NCBI GenBank assembly: GCA_050246595.1
Contig: JBFWVT010000029.1
Coordinates: 1-57,698, forward strand
Length of the DNA stretch: 57,698 nt
Direction: 5' to 3'
Source: DATARH01 sp050246595
Lineage (GTDB): Bacteria; Pseudomonadota; Alphaproteobacteria; ATCC43930; CGMCC-115725
The position numbers and the translations under genes were made by a program. Shown one piece after another: positions 27,110 through 35,107 of this stretch (position 1 is its first letter; every line of letters begins with the position of its first letter). The notes under the pieces are model-generated. The model made no database searches and was not told where the DNA came from. It saw nothing but the letters and a program-made list of their open reading frames with translations.

Positions 27110-27449
27110 CGGTTCTCTCCTTCACAGCGAAGTCGGCGGGAGTGCACAACGGGGCGCAGGATTGCTCGCGCCCGCAGCAATTCTCGGTCAGGTAGGCAAG
27201 CAGCGCGTTCATCGTTTCGTATTCAGCGGCGTAGATCAGCTGACGGCCGGCGCGGCGCTGGTTGACGAGACCGGCGTGCAACAACTGTTGCAGATGAAAC
27301 GACAGCGAGGACGGCGCCACCCCGAGATGCTCGGCGATTGCCCCGGCCGGCAATCCCTCCGGCCCCGTCGCGACCAGCAGCCGGTACAACGCGAGCCGCG
27401 TTTCCTGTGCCAGCGCGCCCAGCGCCGAAACGGCGCGATGCTCGTCCAT
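27096..27449 (-). CDS. arsR: ArsR-family arsenic-responsive repressor
   Basis: 117-residue winged-helix regulator. The N-terminus ALAQETRLALYRLLV and the recognition helix VAPSSLSFHLQQL are typical of ArsR. Its metalloid site is at the C-terminus (Cys91, 92, 98 and 102 in CCGREQSCAPLC). This is the ArsR type with C-terminal sensing cysteines rather than the ELCVCDL helix. It is the first gene of its operon and follows two copies of a 22-bp element that are candidate operators. Confidence 0.94.
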   Translation of the reverse strand: MDEHRAVSALGALAQETRLALYRLLVATGPEGLPAGAIAEHLGVAPSSLSFHLQQLLHAGLVNQRRAGRQLIYAAEYETMNALLAYLTENCCGREQSCAPLCTPADFAVKERTDGCR

Positions 27450-27460
27450 AAAGCTCGATC

Positions 27461-27532
27461 CGATATTTCAACGAAGATCGAATTTAATGCCCGGTTGGCA
27501 TGCCGTCAATCGATATTTTATGGATTGTCGAA
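27461..27532 (-). promoter_or_regulatory. candidate ArsR operator pair
   Basis: The pattern CGATATTT-N9-TCGAA occurs at 27461-27482 and again at 27511-27532, exactly 50 bp apart in the same orientation. The first copy is 12 bp and the second 62 bp from the arsR start. The region is AT-rich relative to its surroundings. A five-turn spacing would put both sites on one helix face. ArsR binding is inferred from position. Confidence 0.6.
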
Positions 27533-27551
27533 GAATGCCGATGCGATGCGG

Positions 27552-28283
27552 TCAGACGAGTATCCCCATGTCGCGCAAACTCGTGTGCCGGCCGCGCCCG
27601 ATTATCAGGTGGTCGTGCACGGCGACGCCGAGCGGTTTTGCCGCCTTGACGATATCGAGCGTCACGGCGATGTCGTCCTTTGACGGGGTCGGGTCGCCCG
27701 AGGGGTGGTTGTGCACCAGGATCAGCGCCGAGGCCTGCAATTCGAGCGCGCGTTTAATGACCTCGCGGGTATAGACCGGCGTATGGTTGACCGTGCCGCG
27801 CTGCTGGCGCTCATGCGCGATCAGCGCGTTCTTGCGGTCGAGAAACAGCAGGTGAAATTCCTCGACCGGGCTGTAGGCGATATTGGCGTTGCAATAATCG
27901 ATCAACCGGTCCCACGACCCGATCAGCGGGCGCTGGCGCAATTCGGCGCGCGACAGCCGCAGCGCCGCCTCGCGCACCGATTTCAACAGCGCGACGGCCG
28001 GCTCGCGCAGCCCGATAGCGCGCAGCGCGTCGGGTTCGGCGCTCAGCACCTCCGGAAAACTGCCGAACCGGTCGATCAGCGCCTTGGCGAGCGGTTTGAC
28101 ATCGCGGCGCGCATCGTTGGCGAACAGCAGCACCTCAAGCAGCTCGTAATCGGGCAGGCTCTCGGCCCCGGCATCGAGCAGCCGCTGGCGCAACCTCTCG
28201 CGGTGTCCGTAATAATGCGGCGGCGCGGCTTCCGTATCGGACAGCCCGCGAAGGGCGGGGCCGTTTTTCGGTTTTCGCGGCAT
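27552..28283 (-). CDS. radC: RadC-family JAB-domain protein
   Basis: 243 residues. The N-terminal helix-hairpin-helix-like part includes LPDYELLEVLLFANDARRDVKPLAK. The C-terminal JAB domain has the metal motif HNHPSGDPTPSKDD. RadC was once called a DNA-repair protein, but that role is doubtful; a metal-dependent hydrolase on DNA or protein is suspected. It starts 11 bp after the enoyl-CoA hydratase gene on the same strand and probably shares its transcript. Confidence 0.92.
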   Translation of the reverse strand: MPRKPKNGPALRGLSDTEAAPPHYYGHRERLRQRLLDAGAESLPDYELLEVLLFANDARRDVKPLAKALIDRFGSFPEVLSAEPDALRAIGLREPAVALLKSVREAALRLSRAELRQRPLIGSWDRLIDYCNANIAYSPVEEFHLLFLDRKNALIAHERQQRGTVNHTPVYTREVIKRALELQASALILVHNHPSGDPTPSKDDIAVTLDIVKAAKPLGVAVHDHLIIGRGRHTSLRDMGILV

Positions 28284-28294
28284 TGTCGCGCGGG

Positions 28295-29089
28295 TCAGCG
28301 CGGCTCGCGCAGCGAGCGGCGCGCCCGCATTTCGGCGAGACGCGCGGTGGCCATGCGGCGCGGCTCGTCGGTGCGGTAGGCTTCCCGGAAAGCCTCGATG
28401 CCCTGCGCGATCGCGGCGCTCGCGGACATGTCCTCCCAGTCCAGGATCAGTTGTTTCTGCAACCGGATGGCGCGCGGACCGCCGGCCAGGATCGCGGCCG
28501 CGAGGCGCTCGACCTCAGCGTCGAGCCGGTCGGGCGGCGCGACCGCATCGACGAGGCCCCAATCGAGCGCCTCGGCCGCGCCGATCGTCTCGCCGGTCAG
28601 CAACAGCCGCCGCGCCCGCCCGCTGCCGATCAGCGCCGGCAACAGCGCCGCCTCGACCACCGACGGCACGCCGACCAGGACTTCCGGCATGCCGAAGATC
28701 GAGCGTTCGGAGGCGACGCGCAGATCGCAGGAAGCCGCCAGTTCGAGACCGGCGCCGAGCGCGAACCCGTCGATCCGCGCGATGACCGGCACCGCGAGCC
28801 GGCGGAACCCGTCGCAGCTTCGGTGGATCAAGGTGATGAACTCGCCGGCGCTGTCGCGATCGAAATGCGCCAGCTCGTTGAGGTCGGCGCCGCCGACAAA
28901 GGCGCGCTCGCCGGCCCCGGTCAGGATCACGAGGCGCAGCGCCGCATCGTCCTCGAACTGTTTGATCGTCTCGACGATCTCGACCGCGAGCGCACGGTTG
29001 ATTGTGTTGAGCCTGGCTTCATTGTCGATCGTGATCCGCGCGATATAGCCGCCTTCGGGGCGCGCCTCGCGGTCAACCAGAACAGCCAT
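28295..29089 (-). CDS. enoyl-CoA hydratase/isomerase family protein
   Basis: 264-residue crotonase-fold protein. The oxyanion-hole and catalytic region are present as TGAGERAFVGGADLNEL and DGFALGAGLELAASCDLRVAS. The second catalytic glutamate normally falls in GMPEVLVGVPSVV, where the segment is preserved. It hydrates or isomerises a 2-enoyl-CoA in the cytosol; chain length is unknown. The ATG at 29089 with GGAG nine bases upstream is preferred over longer starts at 29104 and 29131. It is divergent from the PPOX-fold gene. Confidence 0.9.
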   Translation of the reverse strand: MAVLVDREARPEGGYIARITIDNEARLNTINRALAVEIVETIKQFEDDAALRLVILTGAGERAFVGGADLNELAHFDRDSAGEFITLIHRSCDGFRRLAVPVIARIDGFALGAGLELAASCDLRVASERSIFGMPEVLVGVPSVVEAALLPALIGSGRARRLLLTGETIGAAEALDWGLVDAVAPPDRLDAEVERLAAAILAGGPRAIRLQKQLILDWEDMSASAAIAQGIEAFREAYRTDEPRRMATARLAEMRARRSLREPR

Positions 29090-29161
29090 TCCGCGCGTCT
29101 CCATCTGGAGATTAACCCTGTCCTCGTGCATACTAGGCGCGAAAAGCCAGAGGAGGCGAGG

Positions 29162-29776
29162 GTGGACGTTATCGAGGGCATTGCCGAAATCCGCGAGCTT
29201 TACGGAGAGCCAAGCGAGCGCGCGGTTAAGAAACAGTTAACAAAGCTCGAAAAGCATTCGCGCGCGTTTATCGCGCTGTCGCCGTTTCTGGTGATCGCCT
29301 CTTCCGACGAGTCGGGCCGGGTCGATGCCTCGCCAAAGGGTGACGCGCCGGGTTTTGTCCATGTCATCGACGACCGGACCCTGCTGATCCCCGATCGGCT
29401 GGGCAACAACCGGGTCGATACGATCTCGAATTTGCTGGCCAATCCGGGGGTCGGGCTGATCTTTTTTGTGCCGGGGCTGCGCGAGACGTTGCGCGTCAAC
29501 GGAAGCGCCCGGATCACGGTGGAGCCGGCGCTGCTCGAACCCTGCGCGGTCAACGGCAAGGCGCCGCGCAGCGGCATCCTGGTGACCGCCGAGGAGGTCT
29601 ATTTCCACTGCGGCAAGGCGCTGATCCGCTCCGATCTGTGGAACCCGGAGAAGATGCTGAAGCACGCGGATTTCCCCTCCTTGGGCCGCATCATCGCCGA
29701 ACAGATCGGCGACGGACGGTCAATCGAGGCGGCGGAGAAGCAGACGGCCGAGAGCTACCGCACCCGGCTGTATTGA
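29162..29776 (+). CDS. PPOX-fold (pyridoxamine 5'-phosphate oxidase-like) flavin/heme-binding protein
   Basis: 204-residue split-barrel protein. Characteristic stretches are RAFIALSPFLVIASSDESGR, VDASPKGDAPGFV, RLGNNRVDTISNLLANP and VGLIFFVPG. It belongs to the MSMEG_1061-like group of FMN-dependent or F420-like split barrels. The start is a GTG five bases after a perfect AGGAGG, which decides it against the very long upstream-open frame. Its physiological substrate is unknown. Confidence 0.85.
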   Translation: MDVIEGIAEIRELYGEPSERAVKKQLTKLEKHSRAFIALSPFLVIASSDESGRVDASPKGDAPGFVHVIDDRTLLIPDRLGNNRVDTISNLLANPGVGLIFFVPGLRETLRVNGSARITVEPALLEPCAVNGKAPRSGILVTAEEVYFHCGKALIRSDLWNPEKMLKHADFPSLGRIIAEQIGDGRSIEAAEKQTAESYRTRLY

Positions 29777-29874
29777 TTGGACCGACTGAACTGCAACGGA
29801 TCTGGCAGGCGGTGAGCGACAGTGCTCGCCTACCGCCTCGATCCGCATGCTGGGGAACAGCGAGGGAGGGACGC

Positions 29875-30070
29875 ATGGCGATTGATCTGAGCGAACAGGA
29901 TCGCGACCTCCTTCAAATTCTTTGATGTGGTCCTCCGGGATCACAAGCGGGGCAGAGCTGGCCTAGCGACTGCACGCTCCGTGCTCGCTAACGCATTTAC
30001 GATGGCTGCCCGAGACGATGCACGTTTCCGCGACTATATGCGCGCCGCAACCACCCCCGAGGAGTGCTGA
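29875..30070 (+). pseudogene. small frameshifted hypothetical gene
   Basis: An ATG with a strong GGGAGGG site opens MAIDLSEQDRDLLQI and stops at once. Shifting by one base near 29918-29925 (ATTCTTTGATG) opens a continuous frame: VVLRDHKRGRAGLATARSVL, then MAARDDARFRDYMRAATTP, ending at TGA 30068-30070. The total of 196 nt equals 65 codons plus one base, as expected for a single-base insertion. It may be a decayed gene or a sequencing error. The product is not recognised. Confidence 0.45.
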
Positions 30071-30147
30071 TGTTAGTAGGATACTGAGCGAAACGTGGGC
30101 CTAGCCGGTGGATCGGCAAGTTATACCAACCAGCGCTGACCTTGACA

Positions 30148-30241
30148 CGTTCGTGCCCGGCCTTGGGCCGGGCATCCACAAGCAGCCGACATGCTCCCGG
30201 ATGTTTCTCGTGGATGGCCGGGCCAAGCCCGGCCACGAACG
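30148..30241. repeat. dispersed palindromic repeat, family C
   Basis: CGTTCGTGCCCGGCCTTGGG is mirrored by CCAAGCCCGGCCACGAACG, with inner arms ATCCAC and GTGGAT around a loop of about 30 bases. The element lies in the gap between the frameshifted small gene and the first acyl-CoA dehydrogenase. Elements of this design are common between genes in alphaproteobacteria. Confidence 0.8.
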
Positions 30242-30353
30242 GATGGGTCATGCTCTCGGCCGCTTGGTATTAGACGATTTGTTATAGGCAGATTGCGGCA
30301 CTAACCATGGACGCGCCGTTGGCAGCTTCCGGCGCCGCCTGTATGGTCCGGCG

Positions 30354-31508
30354 ATGAGCACGCCGTTCCGTTTTGATCCCGTCGAACTGCCCGCCGAATG
30401 CGAGGCGTTGCGCCGGGAGGTCCGCGACTTTATCGCCGACGAACTCGCCGCCGGGCGCTGGACGCCGAACAGCGATTTCGGCTCGCACCGCGCCGCCGAT
30501 TTCAGCCGCCGCCTCGGCGAGCGCGGCTGGATCGGCATGACCTGGCCGAAGCGCTACGGCGGCGGCGCGCGCAGCTTTCTGGAACGCTATACGGTCACCG
30601 AGGAATTGCTGGCGGCCGGCGCGCCGGTCGGGTGCCACTGGATTGCCGACCGGCAGAGCGGGCCGCTGCTGTTGCGCTACGGCAGCGACGAGCAGCGCGA
30701 GACATTCCTGCCCGGCATCTGCCGCGGCGAAATCTTTTTCGCGATCGGCATGAGCGAACCGGATTCGGGGTCGGACCTGGCCTCGATCCGCACCCGCGCA
30801 ATCCCGGTCTGCGGCGGGTACGAGGTGACCGGCGCGAAAGTGTGGACCAGCTATGCACATGAATCGCATTACGCGATCACCCTGGTGCGCACCGATACAC
30901 TCGACCCGAAAAACCGCCATGCCGGGCTGTCGCAACTGATCCTCGATCTGAAGGCGCCGGGGGTGACAATCCGGCCGATCCGCAACCTCGCCGGCGAGCA
31001 CGATTTTAACGAGATCGTCCTCGACCGTGTCTTTGTGCCGAGCGAGCGGCTGGTCGGCAGCGAGGGCGACGGCTGGAAACAGGTGACCAGCGAACTGGCC
31101 TTCGAGCGCAGCGGCCCGGAGCGGTTTCTGTCGTCGCATCAAGTCGCGGTCGGGCTGGTCGAACGCGCCGGGAGCAATCCGGACCCGGCATTGGCCGAGG
31201 CGCTCGGCCGGCTCGGCGCGAATCTGTGGACATTGCGGCAGATGTCGCTGTCGATCGCCGGCATGCTGCAAGCGGGGGAAACCCCGAACCTCGAAGCCGC
31301 GCTGGTCAAGGATCTAGGCGGCGCTTACGAGCGCGGCGTCCCGGAGCGGGTGCGCGCATTAACTCGAAGGCGTCCCGGCAAGGCGGACGGCGACCGGCTG
31401 GAGGCGGCGCTCGCCGGGACGGTTTTGCATGCGCCGTCCTGGACCTTGCGCGGCGGCACGCGCGAGATCCTGCGCGGCATCATCGCCCGCGGTCTCGGGC
31501 TGCGCTGA
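30354..31508 (+). CDS. acyl-CoA dehydrogenase family protein (first of pair)
   Basis: 384-residue flavoprotein of the FadE type. The N-terminal helix domain reads FDPVELPAECEALRREVRDF, and the flavin/substrate stretch is GMSEPDSGSDLASIRTRA. The C-terminal GGTREILRGIIARGLGLR segment binds FAD across the dimer. It dehydrogenates an acyl-CoA at C2-C3, with electrons going to ETF. The next gene starts 12 bp later and encodes a shorter partner, suggesting a heteromeric enzyme like steroid side-chain FadE pairs. Substrate unknown. Confidence 0.9.
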   Translation: MSTPFRFDPVELPAECEALRREVRDFIADELAAGRWTPNSDFGSHRAADFSRRLGERGWIGMTWPKRYGGGARSFLERYTVTEELLAAGAPVGCHWIADRQSGPLLLRYGSDEQRETFLPGICRGEIFFAIGMSEPDSGSDLASIRTRAIPVCGGYEVTGAKVWTSYAHESHYAITLVRTDTLDPKNRHAGLSQLILDLKAPGVTIRPIRNLAGEHDFNEIVLDRVFVPSERLVGSEGDGWKQVTSELAFERSGPERFLSSHQVAVGLVERAGSNPDPALAEALGRLGANLWTLRQMSLSIAGMLQAGETPNLEAALVKDLGGAYERGVPERVRALTRRRPGKADGDRLEAALAGTVLHAPSWTLRGGTREILRGIIARGLGLR

Positions 31509-31520
31509 CGGGGGCGGGTA

Positions 31521-32573
31521 ATGCGCGACACGATTCTTTATGACAGCGCGCTGCGCCTGTTCGGCGACCATGTCTCGCCGCAGGTGCTGGCGGCGGCCGA
31601 AGCGGGGGAATGGCCGGCGGCGCTGTGGCGGGCGGTGGACGAGGCCGGCTATCTCGACGTGCTGGCCGAGGGGCCGCAGGGGATGGTCGAGGCGGTCGCG
31701 ATCCTGCGTGCCGCCGGCCACCGCGCCGCGCCGATCCCATTGCCGGAGACGATGCTGGCGCGCTGGCTGTATGCGGTGAGCAGGGTCGAGCCGCCGGCCG
31801 GCCCCTTGTCGATCGCGCTGGCGGAGCCGGGCGAACCTGGGCAATACACGCCGGTGCCGTGGGGCGGCGTTGCTGAGGCCGTGGCGGTGATCTCCGGGTC
31901 ATCGTTCGCCCTGATGGCTCGCGATCGGCTGCGCTTTGCGCCCAGAATCAGCCTCGCCGGCGAAAGTCGCGACGTGCTGGCCGCCGTCGAGAACGCGATT
32001 ACCCCCACCCTTCCCTCCCCCGCAATCCCCGGATCAAGTCCGGAGAGGGGAGGGTCAGAAAAGGGGCATATCCCACTGCCGAATACGATCTCCGCCGATT
32101 ACGCGCGCGGCGTCGGCGCGCTCATGCGGGCGGCGCAGATGGCGGGGGCGATGGAAGCCGCGCTCGGCCTCGCGACCACATACGCGAATGACCGGGTGCA
32201 GTTCGGCCGCCCGATCGGCAAATTCCAGGCGATCCAACAGCAGCTTGCGCTCCTCGCCGAAGAGGCGGCGGCGTCGCTGGTCGCCATCGAAAGCGCCGCG
32301 ATCTGCTTCGCCGAGGGACGGCAATCGGCCGAGTTCGCGCTTGCTGCCGCGAAAATCCGGGCCGGCGAAGCGGCCGGCGCGGTCGCCGAGATCGCGCATC
32401 AGGTACACGGCGCGATCGGCTTTACCGAGGAACACTCGCTGCATTACCTGACCCGCCGCCTATGGTCGTGGCGCGACGAGTTCGGCGATGAAGCCTATTG
32501 GGCGGCGCTGCTCGGTCGTCGCATTGCGGCTTCGGGCGGAGCCGGGTTGTGGCCGCTGATTACGACGCCTTAG
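31521..32573 (+). CDS. acyl-CoA dehydrogenase family protein with an in-frame repeat insertion (second of pair)
   Basis: 350 residues, short for the family. The C-terminal domain is clear: YANDRVQFGRPIGKFQAIQQ (from 221), then ADIAHQ-like EIAHQVHGAIGFTEEHSLHY. The N-terminal and beta domains are weakly conserved, as in the non-FAD-binding partner of heteromeric dehydrogenases. Residues about 161-188 (starting TPTLPSPAIPGSSPERGG) are low-complexity and encoded by a palindromic repeat of the type otherwise found between genes. The insertion sits in the linker just before the C-terminal helical domain, where it may be tolerated. Confidence 0.85.
   Translation: MRDTILYDSALRLFGDHVSPQVLAAAEAGEWPAALWRAVDEAGYLDVLAEGPQGMVEAVAILRAAGHRAAPIPLPETMLARWLYAVSRVEPPAGPLSIALAEPGEPGQYTPVPWGGVAEAVAVISGSSFALMARDRLRFAPRISLAGESRDVLAAVENAITPTLPSPAIPGSSPERGGSEKGHIPLPNTISADYARGVGALMRAAQMAGAMEAALGLATTYANDRVQFGRPIGKFQAIQQQLALLAEEAAASLVAIESAAICFAEGRQSAEFALAAAKIRAGEAAGAVAEIAHQVHGAIGFTEEHSLHYLTRRLWSWRDEFGDEAYWAALLGRRIAASGGAGLWPLITTP
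32001..32067 (+). repeat. palindromic repeat inside the acyl-CoA dehydrogenase gene
   Basis: ACCCTTCCCTCCCC at the left and GGGGAGGGT at the right enclose a smaller hairpin CCGGATCAAGTCCGG. The composition and arms match the intergenic GGGAGAGGG-type elements at 7921-7988 and 21057-21153. It keeps the reading frame open and adds about 22-28 codons. Confidence 0.75.
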
Positions 32574-32635
32574 TTATCCTCCCTGGAAAGAGGCGAAACC
32601 CGGTTCTGCAAGAACGTGCCCCAAGAGACCAATAG

Positions 32636-33619
32636 ATGAATTGGCTTTTCCAATGCAATCCCAAGCGCTTCGATCTTGCAGCGTTGCTCGAAAGCGGCGT
32701 GGGAAAGGATGATTGGGCTATGAATCAGAGGAGGAAAGACATTTCTCCAGGAGATCGCGTATTCCTCTGGCAAACCGGGCCGGACGCGCAATTACTTGCA
32801 ACAGCCTATGTCATTTCTCCCGCATACGAAAAAGAAGGCCCGTTTGGCCAGTACTATGTGGATATTCAGTTTGATGCGAAGGTTGCGTCTCCAATAAAGC
32901 GCATCGAAATTCTGGCAAATGAGATTCTATCGAAATATGCCCCGTTCAGAGGGGCAATGGGGACAAATTTTGTAATTCCGGATGACGTCGCTTCCGAGCT
33001 GGAGAGAGTACTGGAAGGCCGTACAACTTTTGTTGCAAACAGTTTTTCCTTGTCGCCGAACCAGCATGCAACCCAGGAGACGCTCGACACAGCCATCAAA
33101 AATGCCCAGCGAGATGTGCGGAGTGCGCTCCGCAAGCATATTAGCCAGATGGATCCCGTCGCGTTTGAGTGGCTCATTCGATCCCTGTTGATAAAATTAG
33201 GATACCAGAACGTCGAGGTCACGAAACAAAGCGGGGATGGGGGAATCGATATCCGAGCGGTATTGGTCGCGGGCGGGATCGCGAACATCAAGACCTCCAT
33301 TCAGGTAAAACGCCAGCAAAGTGTTGGTCGGCCAATTGTTCAAAGCTTGCGAGGCTCGCTAAGTATTCACGAAGCTGGACTTCTCGTTACCTCAGGCGCA
33401 TTCACCTCTCAGGCACTTGAGGATGCGAATGATCCTCAGAGAGCGCCCATAACCCTTATAGATGGCACCAAGCTTGCACAATTGATGATGGATAGTCAAT
33501 TGGGTGTGGAACACGGTCATGTTATCTTATACCGTTTGAAGCTTGAGGATTTATCAGTTGAGAGTCTGACATCCGAGCTAGAGCTGGTAGATCAAAGCGA
33601 GCCAGCATTGTCGAATTGA
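32636..33619 (+). CDS. EVE-domain / Mrr-type restriction endonuclease fusion
   Basis: 327 residues. The N-terminal part (about 1-140) is an EVE/PUA-like domain: NWLFQCNPKRFDL, then DISPGDRVFLWQTGPDA and ATAYVIS. Such domains recognise modified bases. The C-terminal part (about 170-290) is an Mrr-type PD-(D/E)xK nuclease: Glu178 (VAFEWLIRSLLIKLGY), GDGGIDI (200-206) and QVK (223-225). The layout predicts a type IV, modification-dependent restriction enzyme. The gene is clearly more AT-rich than its neighbours, has different codon use and stands alone between metabolic genes. No methyltransferase is nearby, in line with type IV action. Confidence 0.88.
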   Translation: MNWLFQCNPKRFDLAALLESGVGKDDWAMNQRRKDISPGDRVFLWQTGPDAQLLATAYVISPAYEKEGPFGQYYVDIQFDAKVASPIKRIEILANEILSKYAPFRGAMGTNFVIPDDVASELERVLEGRTTFVANSFSLSPNQHATQETLDTAIKNAQRDVRSALRKHISQMDPVAFEWLIRSLLIKLGYQNVEVTKQSGDGGIDIRAVLVAGGIANIKTSIQVKRQQSVGRPIVQSLRGSLSIHEAGLLVTSGAFTSQALEDANDPQRAPITLIDGTKLAQLMMDSQLGVEHGHVILYRLKLEDLSVESLTSELELVDQSEPALSN

Positions 33620-33670
33620 GCGCTCGTCAAGGACATCAGTACAGGTTGTTGGCACTTGGAGAGGGAAGCC

Positions 33671-34615
33671 ATGTCAACGCATCACACCGTTTCATGCCGG
33701 CCGGAGCATTGCCATTGGGGGTTTTTCGACTCGGCGCTGCCGCCGGTTGTGACGGTCGCCTCGGGTGATACGGTCACGCTCGACTGCGTGTCCGGCGGGC
33801 GCGACATCCTGCCGTCCGATCCGGGTTTTGAAATCCTCGCCGATCATCGCGCGATCCACGAGGCGATGACCCCTCGGCTCGGCGCGCATATCCTGACCGG
33901 ACCGGTCGCCGTCGCAGGCGCGGCGCCGGGCGACGTGTTGCAGATCGACATATTGTCGATCGAGCCGCGGCAGAATTGGGGCTATACGCGCATCCGGCCG
34001 CTGGTCGGCACCTTGCCCGAGGACTTCCCGATATCGAAAACCTGGCACAGCGGCATCGACCGCCAGCGCGGCGTGGCGACCCTGCCGATCGGGATCGAGA
34101 TTGAATTGGCGCCGTTTTTTGGCGTGATGGGGGTGGCGCCGCGGCCGGTCTACGGCGCGTGCAGTTCGATCCAGCCGCGCGAATTCGGCGGCAATATGGA
34201 TCTGAAGGAGCTGGTCGCCGGCACGACCTTGTACCTGCCGGTGTGGGCGCCGGGCGCGCTGTTCTCGGTCGGCGACGGGCACGGTGTGCAGGGCGACGGC
34301 GAGGTCTGCATCACCGCGCTCGAAACCGCGCTGTCAGGTTCGTTCCGGCTGACATTGCGCAAGGACCTCGATTTCAAGCTGCCGCGCGCCGAGACGCCGA
34401 CGCATTACATCACGATGGCCTTCAACGAGGACCTCGACGACGCGGCCAAGGACGCGCTGCGCGCGATGATCGATCTGATCGGCGAGCGCATGGGTCTGGC
34501 GCGCGAGGACGCTTATATGTTCGCCAGTCTTGCGGTCGATATGCGGGTGACGCAGCTTGTCGACGGCAACAAGGGCATCCACGCGATGCTGCCGAAACGT
34601 TTCGCCCCGGATTGA
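33671..34615 (+). CDS. acetamidase/formamidase family protein
   Basis: 314-residue FmdA/AmdA-family amidase that hydrolyses formamide, acetamide or similar small amides to ammonia and the acid. Diagnostic stretches are HWGFFDSALPPVVTVASGD, the histidine/aspartate metal region near LGAHILTGPVAV, and RPVYGACSSIQPREFGGNMD. The ATG at 33671 follows GAGGGA. It precedes a small cytochrome c gene by 13 bp in the same direction. Which amide is used cannot be told. Confidence 0.92.
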   Translation: MSTHHTVSCRPEHCHWGFFDSALPPVVTVASGDTVTLDCVSGGRDILPSDPGFEILADHRAIHEAMTPRLGAHILTGPVAVAGAAPGDVLQIDILSIEPRQNWGYTRIRPLVGTLPEDFPISKTWHSGIDRQRGVATLPIGIEIELAPFFGVMGVAPRPVYGACSSIQPREFGGNMDLKELVAGTTLYLPVWAPGALFSVGDGHGVQGDGEVCITALETALSGSFRLTLRKDLDFKLPRAETPTHYITMAFNEDLDDAAKDALRAMIDLIGERMGLAREDAYMFASLAVDMRVTQLVDGNKGIHAMLPKRFAPD

Positions 34616-34628
34616 TGCGAAGAGGCTG

Positions 34629-34985
34629 ATGCGCATGCGGCTGAGGCGCATCGTCGCGGTCACGGTCGCGGCCGTCATTACGGGTGCGCTCGCCGCGGCG
34701 GCATCCGCTCCCGCCGAGGATGCCGACAAGGCGGCGGTCGAACGCGGCCGAACCTTCGCCGAGCAGAATTGCGGCATTTGTCATGCGATCGGGTCTTCGG
34801 GGGATAGCCCGCTCGCCAAGGCGCCGCCGTTCCGCACGCTGCACGAGCGTTACCCGGTCGAGCATCTGACCGAGGCGCTGGCCGAGGGCATCAAAACGGG
34901 GCACCCGGAAATGCCGCAATTCGACGAACTCGACACCGAGCAGGTCGACGATCTGATCGCCTACCTCAAATCGCTTGAAAAGTAG
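34629..34985 (+). CDS. class I c-type cytochrome, small
   Basis: 118 residues. A basic start (MRMRLRR), a hydrophobic stretch (about 9-24) and a small-residue cleavage region (AAASA) make a Sec signal peptide, so it is periplasmic. Heme is attached at CGICH (48-52), with Met95 (GHPEMPQF) as the axial ligand. The fold ends in the usual helix VDDLIAYLKSLEK. It is probably an electron carrier. Its place right after the amidase gene suggests cotranscription, though a functional link is not obvious. Confidence 0.9.
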   Translation: MRMRLRRIVAVTVAAVITGALAAAASAPAEDADKAAVERGRTFAEQNCGICHAIGSSGDSPLAKAPPFRTLHERYPVEHLTEALAEGIKTGHPEMPQFDELDTEQVDDLIAYLKSLEK

Positions 34986-35000
34986 CGATGGTATGAATTG

Positions 35001-35078
35001 TGGGATGGGCTGAGCACTGCGAAGCCCATCCTGTTCGGCCGCGACGTGACGGGCTTCGCATACGCTCAGCCCATCCTG
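35001..35078. repeat. dispersed palindromic repeat, family A copy 3
   Basis: TGGGATGGGCTGAGCACTGC at the left and ATACGCTCAGCCCATCCTGC at the right pair as in the copy at 19710-19791. It separates the convergent cytochrome c and CMD genes. Confidence 0.85.
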
Positions 35079-35107
35079 CGGCTACAAACGGGAGCGGCTG
35101 CCGCCGG

